A stretch of DNA of 49,311 bases from Methylococcales bacterium (GTDB lineage: Bacteria; Pseudomonadota; Gammaproteobacteria; Methylococcales; Methylomonadaceae), in contig JAURYI010000125.1 of assembly GCA_030654015.1 (NCBI GenBank), positions 1 through 49,311 of the forward strand. The letters run 5' to 3'. The notes below the pieces were generated by a model. It had not been told where the DNA came from, made no database searches, and saw nothing but the letters and a program-made list of their open reading frames with translations. Below are positions 1 through 8,751 of the stretch, in pieces (positions within the stretch are counted from its first letter, which is position 1; every line of letters starts with the position of its first letter). A program made the translations under genes and the position numbers.

Positions 1-167
1 TTGCTTACAGGTCTCAGATACTCCACGGCATGGATGACGAGGGCGGGGAGCCTTTCTACGCACAAGCTCTTGGCTTCAGGTCGGGTCTGCTTCCCCAGTA
101 CATCAGTCTTACTATAGCTTTTACGGGCTATTTATTCTTGGGCTTTTGTTACAGGGTTAATATACAA
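1..167. other. Unassigned left-edge sequence
   Basis: No recognisable gene. One plus-strand frame stays open from position 3 to a stop at about 180, and one minus-strand frame is open from about 138 to the window edge. Neither translation matches a family I know, and neither has a clear start. It could be the tail of a gene or mobile element lying left of the window. Confidence 0.3.
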
Positions 168-247
168 GGTTGGGGTAAGCAATAGCAAACCCCAACACTC
201 ACATGGTTACTTTTTTTTGTTGGGGTTCGTGCCTCACCCCAACCTAC
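168..247. repeat. Double-hairpin intergenic repeat (GGTTGGGG...CCCCAACC)
   Basis: Two adjacent imperfect hairpins. The first pairs GTTGGGGT with AACCCCAAC (168-197), the second pairs TTGGGGTT with ACCCCAAC (220-244). The outer arms of the whole unit are also complementary. It ends one base before the stop codon of the minus-strand gene at 249. It looks like a dispersed REP/MITE-type element and may also act as a transcript 3' end. Confidence 0.6.
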
Positions 248-248
248 A

Positions 249-869
249 TTATTTCTTTTTCCGCGACCGAACCAGCAAAAAGAACATATAAAATAACGCC
301 ATCCATTCATAACGGTATTTCAGCGGCTTTAATAACCATTGTTGAGTGATATTTGTCCAATGGAGTTTGATGAGAAACAGCACCAGAATATCATTGAAAA
401 AATCAATCATGGCTTTTTCGGGGTCAGCAATAAATCCTTTTGGTTTTTTCATCCCTAATTTGGTAATGATTTTAGCCGCCTGTACGGTTTCTTTGGCATC
501 ACCGTATTTTTCTTTTGCCCAACGGGTAACTTTAAAATGTCCCAGTTTGACTTTGGCGCGTTCTTTCCATGCAGCGAGTCGCCCAGTTTCAGCACTTTGC
601 GGTTGCTCAAGGGCTCCTGTTTTTTCCAAGTCAGCCAGCAGCTGAAACAGTTGCCGCGCCAGTGATGTAAAATCACAGACTGATTCTTGAAACCGAATAG
701 ATAATTTTTGTTGTCCGCGATAAAGATTGACGCGATACACCCCTTCTATTGCCAGAATGCCATCTGTAATCGCTTTGGCGATAGTCGCATCACACAATGC
801 AGCGGGTATTTGAAACCTGACATGCCCGTCTATTCGATAACGCAGTACAAATTCTCTTTGGATAGACAT
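249..869 (-). CDS. HMA2-like heavy-metal-associated domain protein
   Basis: 206 residues. Residues 1-70 have the alternating strand/helix pattern of a heavy-metal-associated (HMA) fold (YRIDGHVRFQIP..., GVYRVNLYRGQQKLSIRF) but lack the CxxC metal site, as in HMA2-type domains. The middle is a charged helical region. The C-terminus holds a short hydrophobic segment (about residues 190-201) followed by a basic tail RSRKKK, so it may be membrane-attached. It is the last gene of a minus-strand cluster with a single-TM protein and a cation-ATPase-type zinc ribbon, which suggests a role in metal trafficking or transporter assembly. No P-type ATPase lies in the window. No clear Shine-Dalgarno sequence precedes the ATG. 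The family call rests on fold pattern and context. Confidence 0.6.
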   Translation of the reverse strand: MSIQREFVLRYRIDGHVRFQIPAALCDATIAKAITDGILAIEGVYRVNLYRGQQKLSIRFQESVCDFTSLARQLFQLLADLEKTGALEQPQSAETGRLAAWKERAKVKLGHFKVTRWAKEKYGDAKETVQAAKIITKLGMKKPKGFIADPEKAMIDFFNDILVLFLIKLHWTNITQQWLLKPLKYRYEWMALFYMFFLLVRSRKKK

Positions 870-943
870 AATGATGTTAAGTCATAAAAACAAAAAGGAT
901 GTCCTGACAAGCAAGACACCCATTAGTGACAGAGACGTGCGAT

Positions 944-1216
944 TTATTGTTCCTTGGTTTCCGCAACAATATCTTCCAGATTTTCTTTTTGTTGCAAGAC
1001 AAAATCTTTACCCGCATCCACTACTTTAGTGGTGCTGGAAATAATTTCTTTACGGTATTTGTATACCAGATAGCCTGCTGCTACCCCTAAACCAAAAACC
1101 AACACTGGATGTTTAGCTATATTACTCATCAATTTTCTCCCGCTGTGTATCGTTGCAGAGGTCATAGACCCCTTGATAATATCGTTGGTTACTTTACCGT
1201 GTTTAGCGTGACTCAT
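944..1216 (-). CDS. Small single-TM protein, possible transporter partner (paralogue of the 4195-4494 gene)
   Basis: 90 residues if translation starts at the ATG at 1216, which has AAGGA eight bases upstream. An in-frame ATG at 1246 would add ten residues but lacks such a site. The gene overlaps the end of the upstream zinc-ribbon gene by 14 bases, so the two are probably coupled. One hydrophobic, glycine-rich helix (HPVLVFGLGVAAGYLVYKY) is followed by a charged amphipathic helix rich in Lys and Glu. The core P-V-x-x-F-G-L-G...GY...YKYRKEII is shared with the protein at 4195-4494. The layout recalls small partners of P1B ATPases such as mycobacterial PacL/DUF1490. That parallel is inference from architecture, not a detected homology. 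Confidence 0.55.
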   Translation of the reverse strand: MSHAKHGKVTNDIIKGSMTSATIHSGRKLMSNIAKHPVLVFGLGVAAGYLVYKYRKEIISSTTKVVDAGKDFVLQQKENLEDIVAETKEQ

Positions 1217-1394
1217 GGTTATTTTCCTTAAATTTTTCAGATTCATTCATCACTTGATCCTCATGTAACATTTGATAAATCCCCAGACATCCTTCACAAC
1301 AAAACCCCTTGCTGCCTTGTTGGGTTTTCAACGTAAAACCCGATACTTCAATAGGCAGACCACAAAGATCGCACGTTTTTTTAGTTTCGCTCAT
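1203..1394 (-). CDS. Stand-alone cation-ATPase-type metal-binding zinc ribbon
   Basis: 63 residues. The motif CDLCGLP, then about 20 residues, then GFCCEGCLGIYQML matches the putative metal-binding domain found at the N-terminus of some cation-transporting P-type ATPases (PF12156-like). Five cysteines are positioned to bind one or two metal ions. Here the domain stands alone, without any ATPase body. The C-terminal tail is polar and charged and overlaps the start of the next gene by 14 bases. Likely cytoplasmic metal chaperone or sensor acting with the neighbouring HMA2-like and single-TM proteins. The role is inferred from domain and context. Confidence 0.65.
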   Translation of the reverse strand: MSETKKTCDLCGLPIEVSGFTLKTQQGSKGFCCEGCLGIYQMLHEDQVMNESEKFKENNHESR

Positions 1395-1549
1395 GATAGA
1401 TAAACCTGCTCAGTTAGCTCGTTCCTTATGTGAATTTGCTTGATATGCTAACAAAATTTACTCATAACGACAATGAAGCCGTTATTTCATTGCCAAACAA
1501 AAAATTTCCTGATACTCGGTGAGTAACAATATTGATGAGTATGACACAT

Positions 1550-1789
1550 TTAATTACAACTATTATCTGACAGGGTTGAGTCATTCGTCGTTGTTGGACT
1601 ACCACATACGGCACGACTTGAAGCTTTCATGAGTGCAATTCTTAATGCTCCTGTCAAACTCGCGCCCAGTCCTAGCCGCATAGCCAATGCGGGTAATAAA
1701 ATCATGGATGCCACCACCAAACCTGTTCCTAATAGCAAAGAACCGTCATTGTTTCTTTTAGCATCTGACTGTGTTAATTCCTGACTCAT
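1550..1789 (-). CDS. Small membrane protein, unknown function
   Basis: 79 residues, preceded by a good ribosome binding site (AGAGGTG, about five bases before the ATG). One hydrophobic stretch (about residues 18-40: LLLGTGLVVASMILLPALA...) is followed by LGLGASLTGALRIALMKASSR and a Ser/Thr/Asn-rich tail with two cysteines. I do not recognise a family. Same strand as the metal-handling genes but separated from them by 155 bases. The 287 bases between this gene and the divergent gene at 2077 are very AT-rich; they must hold divergent promoters, but I could not assign elements. Confidence 0.5.
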   Translation of the reverse strand: MSQELTQSDAKRNNDGSLLLGTGLVVASMILLPALAMRLGLGASLTGALRIALMKASSRAVCGSPTTTNDSTLSDNSCN

Positions 1790-2076
1790 TTTGCACCTCT
1801 GTTATACAATGAATGATTAAACATAGAAATACCACAGCATATCTAATGCCAAAATAACAAGTCATTGATTAAAAAGTATTTTTAATAAAAATACGCGCTT
1901 ATTTTTATTAAACTGTGTTATATAACTTAATGATTACGTTATAAGACCTAATTAACATTACCAAATGATTATATGCCAGAATTCAGGCTGTCAATTAACA
2001 CTAGTCATTGTGAGTTATCTCCATTAATCTCATCATTTTTTGCATTCAAATACCTTACGAACCGTTGTTCGCACTC

Positions 2077-3381
2077 ATGAATTTGTCCAACCCTCCCGAA
2101 AATAATTGCCACCTTATCGCCGACGCGCAACAACTCAATGAGTGTTGTCATTGTCCCGCCATTGATAAAGACAGCTTACGCGCCGATTTGTTTCAGCAAC
2201 AAGGCGATGACAGGCTATATCAAATGCTGATTGAAGAACGCCCGCATCTTTTTGCGGATGTCGCGGTATTTGTCAACGAGGCGACTATTCAACAACAACG
2301 TCGTTTGATTGCCGCGATAGAAAAAGTCATTGCATTACCCGCTTATCAGCGCACTGTGTTGGCTTACGCGCCGCGTTCTGCGGCTTTTATTCCTAAAGCG
2401 CGGGGGGTGTTTCTGGGTTACGACTTTCATTTAACGCCCAACAGTTCGCAATTGATAGAAATCAATACTAATGCAGGTGGCGCGTTACTCAACGCACTCT
2501 TAATCAGCTCGCAAAAAACCCTTCATCCCGCATTGGCAACACACACACTGGCCGATCCAGAATCGGCTTTTATTGCTATGTTTCAGGCTGAATGGCAATT
2601 GGAACGCGGTCAACAACCGCTTAAATCTATTGCTATTGTTGATGAGCATCCCGACACGCAATTTCTATTACCCGAATTTATGCTGTTTCAAACCTTGTTT
2701 GCGCGGCATGGTATCAAGGCAATTATTTGCGATCCGTCTGAGCTTGTGTATCGTGATAACGCTGTTTGGCACGGTGATGTGGAAATTAATCTTATCTACA
2801 ACCGTTTAACCGATTTTGGCTTGGAAGCACCCGCACACCGCGCATTATGTGCAGCCTATCTTGCGAATGCTGTCGTGGTCACGCCACACCCCAGAGCGCA
2901 CGCGCTGTATGCGGATAAACGCAATCTGGCATTACTGAGCAATAAGACACTGTTACAAGAGTTAGGCGTGGACAATGACACGATTAACACACTGATTGAC
3001 GGTATCGCACCCACTGTTTATGTAGATGCACAGGATGCAGAGGCATTATGGTTGCGGCGTAAGAAATTGTTTTTTAAACCCAGTAAGGGCTACGGCAGTA
3101 AAGCGGTTTATCGCGGTGATAAATTAACTAAACGGGTATTTGAAGACATTTTACAGGGCGATTATGTGGCACAAACCTTAGTGCCGCCCAGTGAACGCCA
3201 CTTACAGCTAACCAATCAGGATGATGTCGTACTTAAACTTGACCTGCGACTATACACTTACGGGGAACACATACTGTTAGCCAGCAGCCGTTTATATCAG
3301 GGGCAGACAACCAATTTTCGCACCGTTGGCGGTGGTTTTGCACGGGTAGTAATAATTGCTGACCAAGACCATTGTGAATAA
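2077..3381 (+). CDS. ATP-grasp-fold protein, unknown substrate
   Basis: 434 residues from the ATG at 2077; a TTG at 2065 would add four. The C-terminal third carries ATP-grasp features: FFKPSKGYGSKAVYRG (the lysine plus glycine-rich loop that covers ATP), YVAQTLVPPSERH, LKLDLRLYTYG (metal-binding Asp and Arg) and SSRLYQGQTTNFRTVGGGFARV with conserved Arg/Asn. An upstream part contains LIEINTNAGGALLNAL. This is the set expected of an ATP-dependent carboxylate-amine ligase, but the substrate cannot be read from the sequence. The gene stands alone, divergent from the metal-handling genes and 140 bases before mscL. Uncharacterised proteins of this kind occur in other Proteobacteria. Confident in the fold, not in the role. 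Confidence 0.55.
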   Translation: MNLSNPPENNCHLIADAQQLNECCHCPAIDKDSLRADLFQQQGDDRLYQMLIEERPHLFADVAVFVNEATIQQQRRLIAAIEKVIALPAYQRTVLAYAPRSAAFIPKARGVFLGYDFHLTPNSSQLIEINTNAGGALLNALLISSQKTLHPALATHTLADPESAFIAMFQAEWQLERGQQPLKSIAIVDEHPDTQFLLPEFMLFQTLFARHGIKAIICDPSELVYRDNAVWHGDVEINLIYNRLTDFGLEAPAHRALCAAYLANAVVVTPHPRAHALYADKRNLALLSNKTLLQELGVDNDTINTLIDGIAPTVYVDAQDAEALWLRRKKLFFKPSKGYGSKAVYRGDKLTKRVFEDILQGDYVAQTLVPPSERHLQLTNQDDVVLKLDLRLYTYGEHILLASSRLYQGQTTNFRTVGGGFARVVIIADQDHCE

Positions 3382-3521
3382 GTTTACTCATCTCGCCGCA
3401 CAGAAATCTGTCCCAATATCGAATTATTTTACTTAACTTTATTCCGTGCCATAATTGATTGGGCAGTCATTTTTTATCTATCTGCACCACCATCAAATTA
3501 CAGAATCAGGAGAGTTTAATT

Positions 3522-3944
3522 ATGAAAATACTTCAAGAATTTAAAGATTTTGCCATGAAAGGTAATGTCGTTGATATGGCAGTCGGTGTCATTATTGGCG
3601 GCGCATTTGGTAAGGTCATAACATCAGTCGTCGCTGATGTCATTATGCCGCCTATCGGCGTATTACTGGGCGGAGTCAACTTTTCAGATTTAGCAATTAC
3701 CATTAAAGAAGCTTCAAAAAATGCGGCAGGTGCTGATGTGGCGGCTGTTGTCATCAGCTATGGCAAGTTTATTCAAACTGTCATTGACTTTACCATTGTT
3801 GCAATGGTTATTTTTTTAGTGATTAAGTTAATGAATTCACTGAAGAAAAAAGCCGAAGAAGCCCCCGCACCTGCCCCTCCCGCACCAACAAACGAAGAAT
3901 TATTGCTAATAGAAATTCGTGATTTGCTCAAGAAAAACAGCTAA
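3522..3944 (+). CDS. mscL: Large-conductance mechanosensitive channel MscL
   Basis: 140 residues from the ATG at 3522, which follows AGGAG at the right distance; longer readings upstream lack this. The N-terminus [20 protein letters not shown] followed by [20 protein letters not shown] is the classic MscL first helix and pore-lining TM1. TM2 (about residues 75-100) is [20 protein letters not shown] charged, Pro/Ala-rich linker ([12 protein letters not shown]) leads to the C-terminal helix [14 protein letters not shown]. Forms a homopentameric inner-membrane channel that opens under membrane tension during hypo-osmotic shock. Family length and motifs are complete. Likely a single-gene unit. 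Confidence 0.95.
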   Translation: MKILQEFKDFAMKGNVVDMAVGVIIGGAFGKVITSVVADVIMPPIGVLLGGVNFSDLAITIKEASKNAAGADVAAVVISYGKFIQTVIDFTIVAMVIFLVIKLMNSLKKKAEEAPAPAPPAPTNEELLLIEIRDLLKKNS

Positions 3945-4069
3945 GCAATTGTTGTACAATTTGCATTTGGATTTTGTCGCACTCCTGATTGACCCAAGTT
4001 CAATACAACACAGGCAGACAATAGCCATGAAAAATAGCCACGATTGTGCGACGTTATCTTGAGTATGAT

Positions 4070-4093
4070 TGCCAGTCCTTTGAAGGACTGGCA
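4070..4093. repeat. Palindromic intergenic repeat
   Basis: TGCCAGTCCTT (4070-4080), two bases, then AAGGACTGGCA (4083-4093): a perfect inverted repeat. It lies in the 250-base gap between mscL and the convergent gene at 4195. It resembles a dispersed REP-type palindrome. No U-tract follows it, so a simple intrinsic terminator is less likely. Confidence 0.55.
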
Positions 4094-4194
4094 CTCTATA
4101 AAAGAGTTAACCTATTACCTGACGTTAGCCGCCAAGAATGCCAGAATCCAGTTATTTTTTCGTGCGTTTCGTGTCTTTCGCGGACAAAAACGTC

Positions 4195-4494
4195 TTAATC
4201 AGTCTGGTCTGGCGGTTCGCCACCGCTCTGAATTTCAGCGAGCATATCACTGAGATGGTTTTTTTGCTGCACGATAAAATCTTTGCTTTGTTCAGCGGTA
4301 TGGCTGGTGATGGCGATAATTTCTTTACGGTATTTATAGGTAAAATAGCCTGTCAGTATCCCTAAGCCAAACAGAATAACAGGCTGTTTAGCCAGTGTTT
4401 TACTAAGACCTATACCCGTCTCGACAATAGTTGTAGCAACCACAGCGGTCGCAACGCTTTTTACAACCAATTCACCTTTTGATGATTGACTCAC
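4195..4494 (-). CDS. Small single-TM protein (paralogue of the 944-1216 gene)
   Basis: 99 residues, starting at a GTG with AAGGAG six bases upstream, a strong site that fixes the start. The core QPVILFGLGILTGYFTYKYRKEII is a clear paralogue of the protein at 944-1216, followed by a charged helix (EQSKDFIVQQKNHLSDMLAEI). An extra N-terminal hydrophobic stretch (VVKSVATAVVATTIVETGIGL) may be a second membrane-associated helix. Placed 10 bases after the end of the exopolysaccharide operon on the same strand, but its own strong start site suggests separate use. The paralogue sits beside HMA2 and zinc-ribbon genes, so a metal-transport link is possible; function is not known. Confidence 0.55.
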   Translation of the reverse strand: MSQSSKGELVVKSVATAVVATTIVETGIGLSKTLAKQPVILFGLGILTGYFTYKYRKEIIAITSHTAEQSKDFIVQQKNHLSDMLAEIQSGGEPPDQTD

Positions 4495-4504
4495 TCAATT
4501 CTCC

Positions 4505-5743
4505 TTAATTGCTGGTTTTGTTCAGCAAGCGTTGATAAACAGCAAACACATCCGACGCTACTTTTTCATAATTCCAGAATTGGGCGATGTATTGCCGCCC
4601 CAATGTTTTCATGCGTTCGCGCTGTTCAGTATTTTCGAGCAATTCCAACAAAGCACCCGCAAAATTTTCAGCGGTCATGCTGACACAAAGCCCTGCGCCG
4701 CTTTCTTCTACCGCCCGCTTCTGATAGGGATTATCGTTGCATAACACAGGCACGTTGAGTGCCATGTATTCCAGTGCTTTAGTCGGAATACCCATGTCCA
4801 GTAAAAAACCTCTTGGAATAGGTGAAAGTCCCACTTCAGCGACTCGCGTATAACGCCATGCCTCGGACATCGGTAGCCAGCCTGTCCACACAACGGAATC
4901 GCTAACGCCGATACGATCCGCTTCTTGCTTCAACCACTCCAGATGCCCTGTATCTCCAGTGCTGCCAACGATAACCAATACTATATCAGGCAGTTTTTGT
5001 CGGGCGATTGCCAGCATTTCAAATAACACTTCGATTTGTCGCGTACGGTCTAATGTACCCATGTACAGCACAACCCGTTTGCCTGTCAGGCTGTCATCTT
5101 CAATGGGTACAATGTCTTCAACGCGCGTAGTTTCTAAATCAACCGCCATCGGCACAGGAGTCATTTTTGCAAATGACAAACCGAGTGCTACTAAATCCTC
5201 ACGCATTTTCTCACTTTGTACAAAGTTATGATCCGCACGCGGCATGACCACTTTATAAAGTAAAAATGTACCCAGATAGCCTTGCAGTAACGGGAAAAAG
5301 TAGCGTACCCCCGCACGCACACCACGCGCTTTAGCACGGTGAATTTGCCCTTCTGATTGTGGATAGGACATCCAATAATAAAAAGGTAATTTTTTGTACC
5401 TTGCAATCATTAAACCGAATAACGCGGCGACTGGTAAATCGCGTACTTGAATCGCGTCATATTTTTCAGCATCACAGCGTATCATCGTCATCACGTTATG
5501 GATAAATTTAACGATATGCTGTAATCCTCGGCTGGAGGGCATGGTAAAAACCAGTGCGTCACCACCCAACCAATGCGTGGGCGATTTTGAGCTATCCGAT
5601 GCAGGCAATGCCTCAGTCACTATGTCCGCCAACAAGCCTAAACGGGGTAAATATTTACCGAATAACACAGCCAAATCAGCATGATACGTTGGAAAAGGTT
5701 CGTGAGTGATATACAGGAGTCGAATAGACATTGGTTTTACCAT
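4505..5743 (-). CDS. Glycosyltransferase family 4 (exopolysaccharide)
   Basis: 412 residues (408 if the second ATG at 5731 is used). GT-B fold: an N-terminal domain starting IRLLYITHEPFPTYHADLAV and a C-terminal Glycos_transf_1 domain with VVLYMGTLDRTRQIEVL, WTGWLPMSEAWRY and the nucleotide-sugar site IPTKALEYMALNVPVLCND...AVEESGAGLCV (Glu of the E-x7-E type motif). Expected to add a sugar to the lipid-linked repeat unit at the cytoplasmic face. It overlaps the end of the flippase gene by 7 bases, so it is translationally coupled and forms the last gene of the eps operon. Donor sugar cannot be predicted. Confidence 0.85.
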   Translation of the reverse strand: MVKPMSIRLLYITHEPFPTYHADLAVLFGKYLPRLGLLADIVTEALPASDSSKSPTHWLGGDALVFTMPSSRGLQHIVKFIHNVMTMIRCDAEKYDAIQVRDLPVAALFGLMIARYKKLPFYYWMSYPQSEGQIHRAKARGVRAGVRYFFPLLQGYLGTFLLYKVVMPRADHNFVQSEKMREDLVALGLSFAKMTPVPMAVDLETTRVEDIVPIEDDSLTGKRVVLYMGTLDRTRQIEVLFEMLAIARQKLPDIVLVIVGSTGDTGHLEWLKQEADRIGVSDSVVWTGWLPMSEAWRYTRVAEVGLSPIPRGFLLDMGIPTKALEYMALNVPVLCNDNPYQKRAVEESGAGLCVSMTAENFAGALLELLENTEQRERMKTLGRQYIAQFWNYEKVASDVFAVYQRLLNKTSN

Positions 5744-7260
5744 ACAAATAAATTGCGTTTAATGAGCTGATTAATGCGTAACCGCTCAGCATCTGAGAAA
5801 GGTTTGATAATGGCAGCCGTCAGTAAAAAAGCACAACACGCCAATATTGCTAACAGGATAATCCAAATCCAGCTCTGTCCTGCAACAACGACCATCTGAC
5901 TTGCTAAATAGGCCAGCAATGCCGCCAGGAGCATTTTATAGTACCCTGATAAGTCAGCGCGATACGCCGTTTTTCTTTCTATCCCTCTTACGATGATGCT
6001 ACAGTAAAGTATACTCCCTACCCAAAGAGCAATAATCGGAGCCCATAACTGAAAGCCCCATATTATTAATAGATACGCCATAGGCAAAGTGACTATACCC
6101 AGCAAGCCGCCATAGTTACACAGATGGCTATTTCCAGTCACCATTGCCACGGTTTCTAATATTTGCCGCTGGCTTAACAATATCAGCGAAGACAGAAAGC
6201 CTGCAAAATAATAACCTGTATGTAAAAATTTACCACCACTCAAGAGTGCAATCAACTCCTCGCCCGACAACCAGCTGAATACCAACAGCGGCATAAGTAT
6301 AAAAAGACTTATTTTACCCACCATATTGGCATTACGCGTCAGTTCCGCAATACCACCATCACCAACATAAGAAGCGACTAATTTAGGGCGTATCAGACCA
6401 AAAAGCAGTGTGGCAGGGAGATAATTTCTTGTTTGTCCATAAAGATTGCGCAAAAATCCAAAAACAGCGGTCGGCTCTTCACCCAGCGTATAGCGAATGA
6501 CCAGAGTGAATACTTGTACGCCGTAAACTTGTGTGATTATTTCACTGAAATACATATTGAGTGCCATACGCCACATGACTGACCACTTAGGTATTTTCCA
6601 ATCTGCTTTTTCACGCGTATCAATACCCTTCAAGTGCCGCCATAAACCTATCAGTGCGTGTAATAAACACACTGTAGAAGCAACCAGTTCAACAGCGACC
6701 ACATTAGCTAAATTAATTTCACCAAAATAATATAAGACAGCCAGTCCGCTAAGAATCACAATATTACGAACCATCTGATTAATCTGCGTTAGCTTTTGTA
6801 AAAGCAGATTAGTCAAAATACTATCGCGCAGACGACGACCCAAACCATCGACAACTAATATGACAATATAGAGTTGCGCCGCCTGCACATACGCTGCCAT
6901 CTCCAGCTTTGCCAAAATCCAATCCAGACCGATCCATCCTGATACCGCCAGCAATAACAGCACCCCTAACTGATATTGTATTAGCTGCGCTACAAAACGA
7001 CTCAACACCGTTTTAGACGCATGGAGCCGAAACTCAGGTAAATACCGTGCATCCATCCACGGAAGCCCGACATTAGCAAAAATGAGGGTAACATCTAACG
7101 CTGCCAATAACGTGATATAAGCAGCATACTCAGTGACTGATAACAGGCGAACCAACCACAGTAACAGAATAAACGTCAGCAATGCAGATAGACCTTTGCC
7201 GACAATAAAATGCCCTGCACTGCGTTTAATAGCAGACCCGGAATAAGGGTTGTCACTCAT
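5737..7260 (-). CDS. Wzx-like polysaccharide flippase
   Basis: 507 residues with about 12-14 predicted membrane helices spread along the whole length, and the N-terminal pattern (AGHFIVGKGLSALLTFILLLWLVRLLS) of the MATE/MOP polysaccharide transporter family. Would flip the undecaprenyl-linked repeat unit across the inner membrane for polymerisation. Overlaps the polymerase-like gene upstream by four bases (ATGA) and the GT4 gene downstream by seven. Its place in the operon and the presence of an O-antigen-ligase-like membrane protein next door support a Wzx/Wzy-type pathway. Confidence 0.8.
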   Translation of the reverse strand: MSDNPYSGSAIKRSAGHFIVGKGLSALLTFILLLWLVRLLSVTEYAAYITLLAALDVTLIFANVGLPWMDARYLPEFRLHASKTVLSRFVAQLIQYQLGVLLLLAVSGWIGLDWILAKLEMAAYVQAAQLYIVILVVDGLGRRLRDSILTNLLLQKLTQINQMVRNIVILSGLAVLYYFGEINLANVVAVELVASTVCLLHALIGLWRHLKGIDTREKADWKIPKWSVMWRMALNMYFSEIITQVYGVQVFTLVIRYTLGEEPTAVFGFLRNLYGQTRNYLPATLLFGLIRPKLVASYVGDGGIAELTRNANMVGKISLFILMPLLVFSWLSGEELIALLSGGKFLHTGYYFAGFLSSLILLSQRQILETVAMVTGNSHLCNYGGLLGIVTLPMAYLLIIWGFQLWAPIIALWVGSILYCSIIVRGIERKTAYRADLSGYYKMLLAALLAYLASQMVVVAGQSWIWIILLAILACCAFLLTAAIIKPFSDAERLRINQLIKRNLFVW

Positions 7261-8729
7261 GATTTATACTCTATATGTTGCTTGTACATCCATGCCAGAT
7301 AGCCCAGCATAAACGTAAATATTACTTGAAAACCAAACTCACTGAATAGTGCGCCCAGATAAAGAGGATAAAAGGAAAATAAAAGCAAACCTGCTTGAAT
7401 AGCCAGTGCATCCGCGCGTACTATCGGATCGACGCTTTGTGCTATTAATTGATTCGCACACCGCCATGCCATTACCATCATCAACAAAAACAATGCGACA
7501 CCAAAAACCCCTAACTCCCACAACAACAATCCTGCCCCAGTAAAGCCAATGCCATAATTTAAAAAACGCGTATCAAGATGCCCACCCAGTGATGTGCCGC
7601 TTCCTGACTGAGCACTGCCTAAGCCATTACCGAATAAAAAAGAAATAGGATCAGCCAAGCCCTGATGTTGCGCCCAAAAAGTTAATACAGTGGTACGATT
7701 AAGGTAAAGACCACCATAGCCGACTTCATAAACATTGTATCTGAGTGTGTCAAAAATTAACTGATCCAAAGTCATTTTAGTGACCATCATATTGACACCT
7801 ACCGCAACAACGGTAAATAAGCCACCAAAAACTAATGCAGCGATTAGATAATGCGGTCGGGAAATTAATTCTTTACGATAAAGCGTACTGAACATCATGG
7901 GGAAAAAAATAATGATAATTTTAGTTTCACCCATAGCCAAAGGTGCCAATAATACCAAGGAAACAGTAAATAATTCTTTACCTGTCATTATGTTGGATTT
8001 ATAGCGCGATAATAGAAACCCGAACATTATAATCAATGCTATCGCCATTTCAGCACTATTGCCGCCTCCCAGTTTACTGGCACCAAACGAGCCTGCTACA
8101 ACATCAATCGGCACTAACTCTGGACGAGATTCAACCAAGCCTTCGAGACTAGGAACAACAACAAATAGTTCATATAGACAAAAGGGAACTTGTAGCAAAC
8201 AAATAATCAATACGGTCTTACGCCATTGCTCGATATGTTTTTTGTCAAAATCAATCCAACACAAACCAAACATTAATCCCCATACCTGATAATAACGCTT
8301 GAAGCCGCCAACCAGTTCTTTTGCCGAATAAAGCTGGATAACACTATCAACTAAACTGTAGATAAAAAATAGTAAGGCAACCCAAATAAACAGCGGAGTC
8401 GATTTTATAAGACGTGATGTTGTTATTAATCTATACAGTGCCCCAAATAACAACATAAACCCTAAAATGGCAACACCCCATACCGCCTTAACTGCTAAGG
8501 CATCAAAGAACAAAGGCATCAGTCCTGCAAATAGACCTAAGACAATGACCAGCTCAACATTCCACTCTGGCTTTCTGAGTAATGCTATGCCGACAAAAGA
8601 GGATACCCCCATACCAATAACCATCGGATCGGCAGTGGTTGCGAGTTTGCCAAAAAAAACACCCAGAACAGGTAGCAACAACCATAGTGCATAGGTTTTA
8701 AAGAAAGACATTGATAGGAAGCGTGTCAT
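7257..8729 (-). CDS. Wzy/O-antigen-ligase-like polysaccharide polymerase
   Basis: 490 residues, about 11-12 membrane helices and one long extracytoplasmic loop (roughly residues 330-390, including FGNGLGSAQSGSGTSLGGH), as in the O-antigen ligase/Wzy polymerase superfamily. It would polymerise repeat units at the periplasmic face. The start at 8729 is 22 bases downstream of the epsL-like stop; an internal ATG at 8711 is an alternative. Couples to the flippase gene by an ATGA overlap. Sequence divergence is normal for this family, so the call depends on topology and operon position. Confidence 0.7.
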   Translation of the reverse strand: MTRFLSMSFFKTYALWLLLPVLGVFFGKLATTADPMVIGMGVSSFVGIALLRKPEWNVELVIVLGLFAGLMPLFFDALAVKAVWGVAILGFMLLFGALYRLITTSRLIKSTPLFIWVALLFFIYSLVDSVIQLYSAKELVGGFKRYYQVWGLMFGLCWIDFDKKHIEQWRKTVLIICLLQVPFCLYELFVVVPSLEGLVESRPELVPIDVVAGSFGASKLGGGNSAEMAIALIIMFGFLLSRYKSNIMTGKELFTVSLVLLAPLAMGETKIIIIFFPMMFSTLYRKELISRPHYLIAALVFGGLFTVVAVGVNMMVTKMTLDQLIFDTLRYNVYEVGYGGLYLNRTTVLTFWAQHQGLADPISFLFGNGLGSAQSGSGTSLGGHLDTRFLNYGIGFTGAGLLLWELGVFGVALFLLMMVMAWRCANQLIAQSVDPIVRADALAIQAGLLLFSFYPLYLGALFSEFGFQVIFTFMLGYLAWMYKQHIEYKS

Positions 8730-8751
8730 TTTACTAAATTCTCAATGTTAG

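Noticed and set aside
1-182. Left-edge fragment as part of a tnpB or other transposase
   Set aside because: I could not find a transposase motif in any frame; an IS origin remains possible but unsupported.
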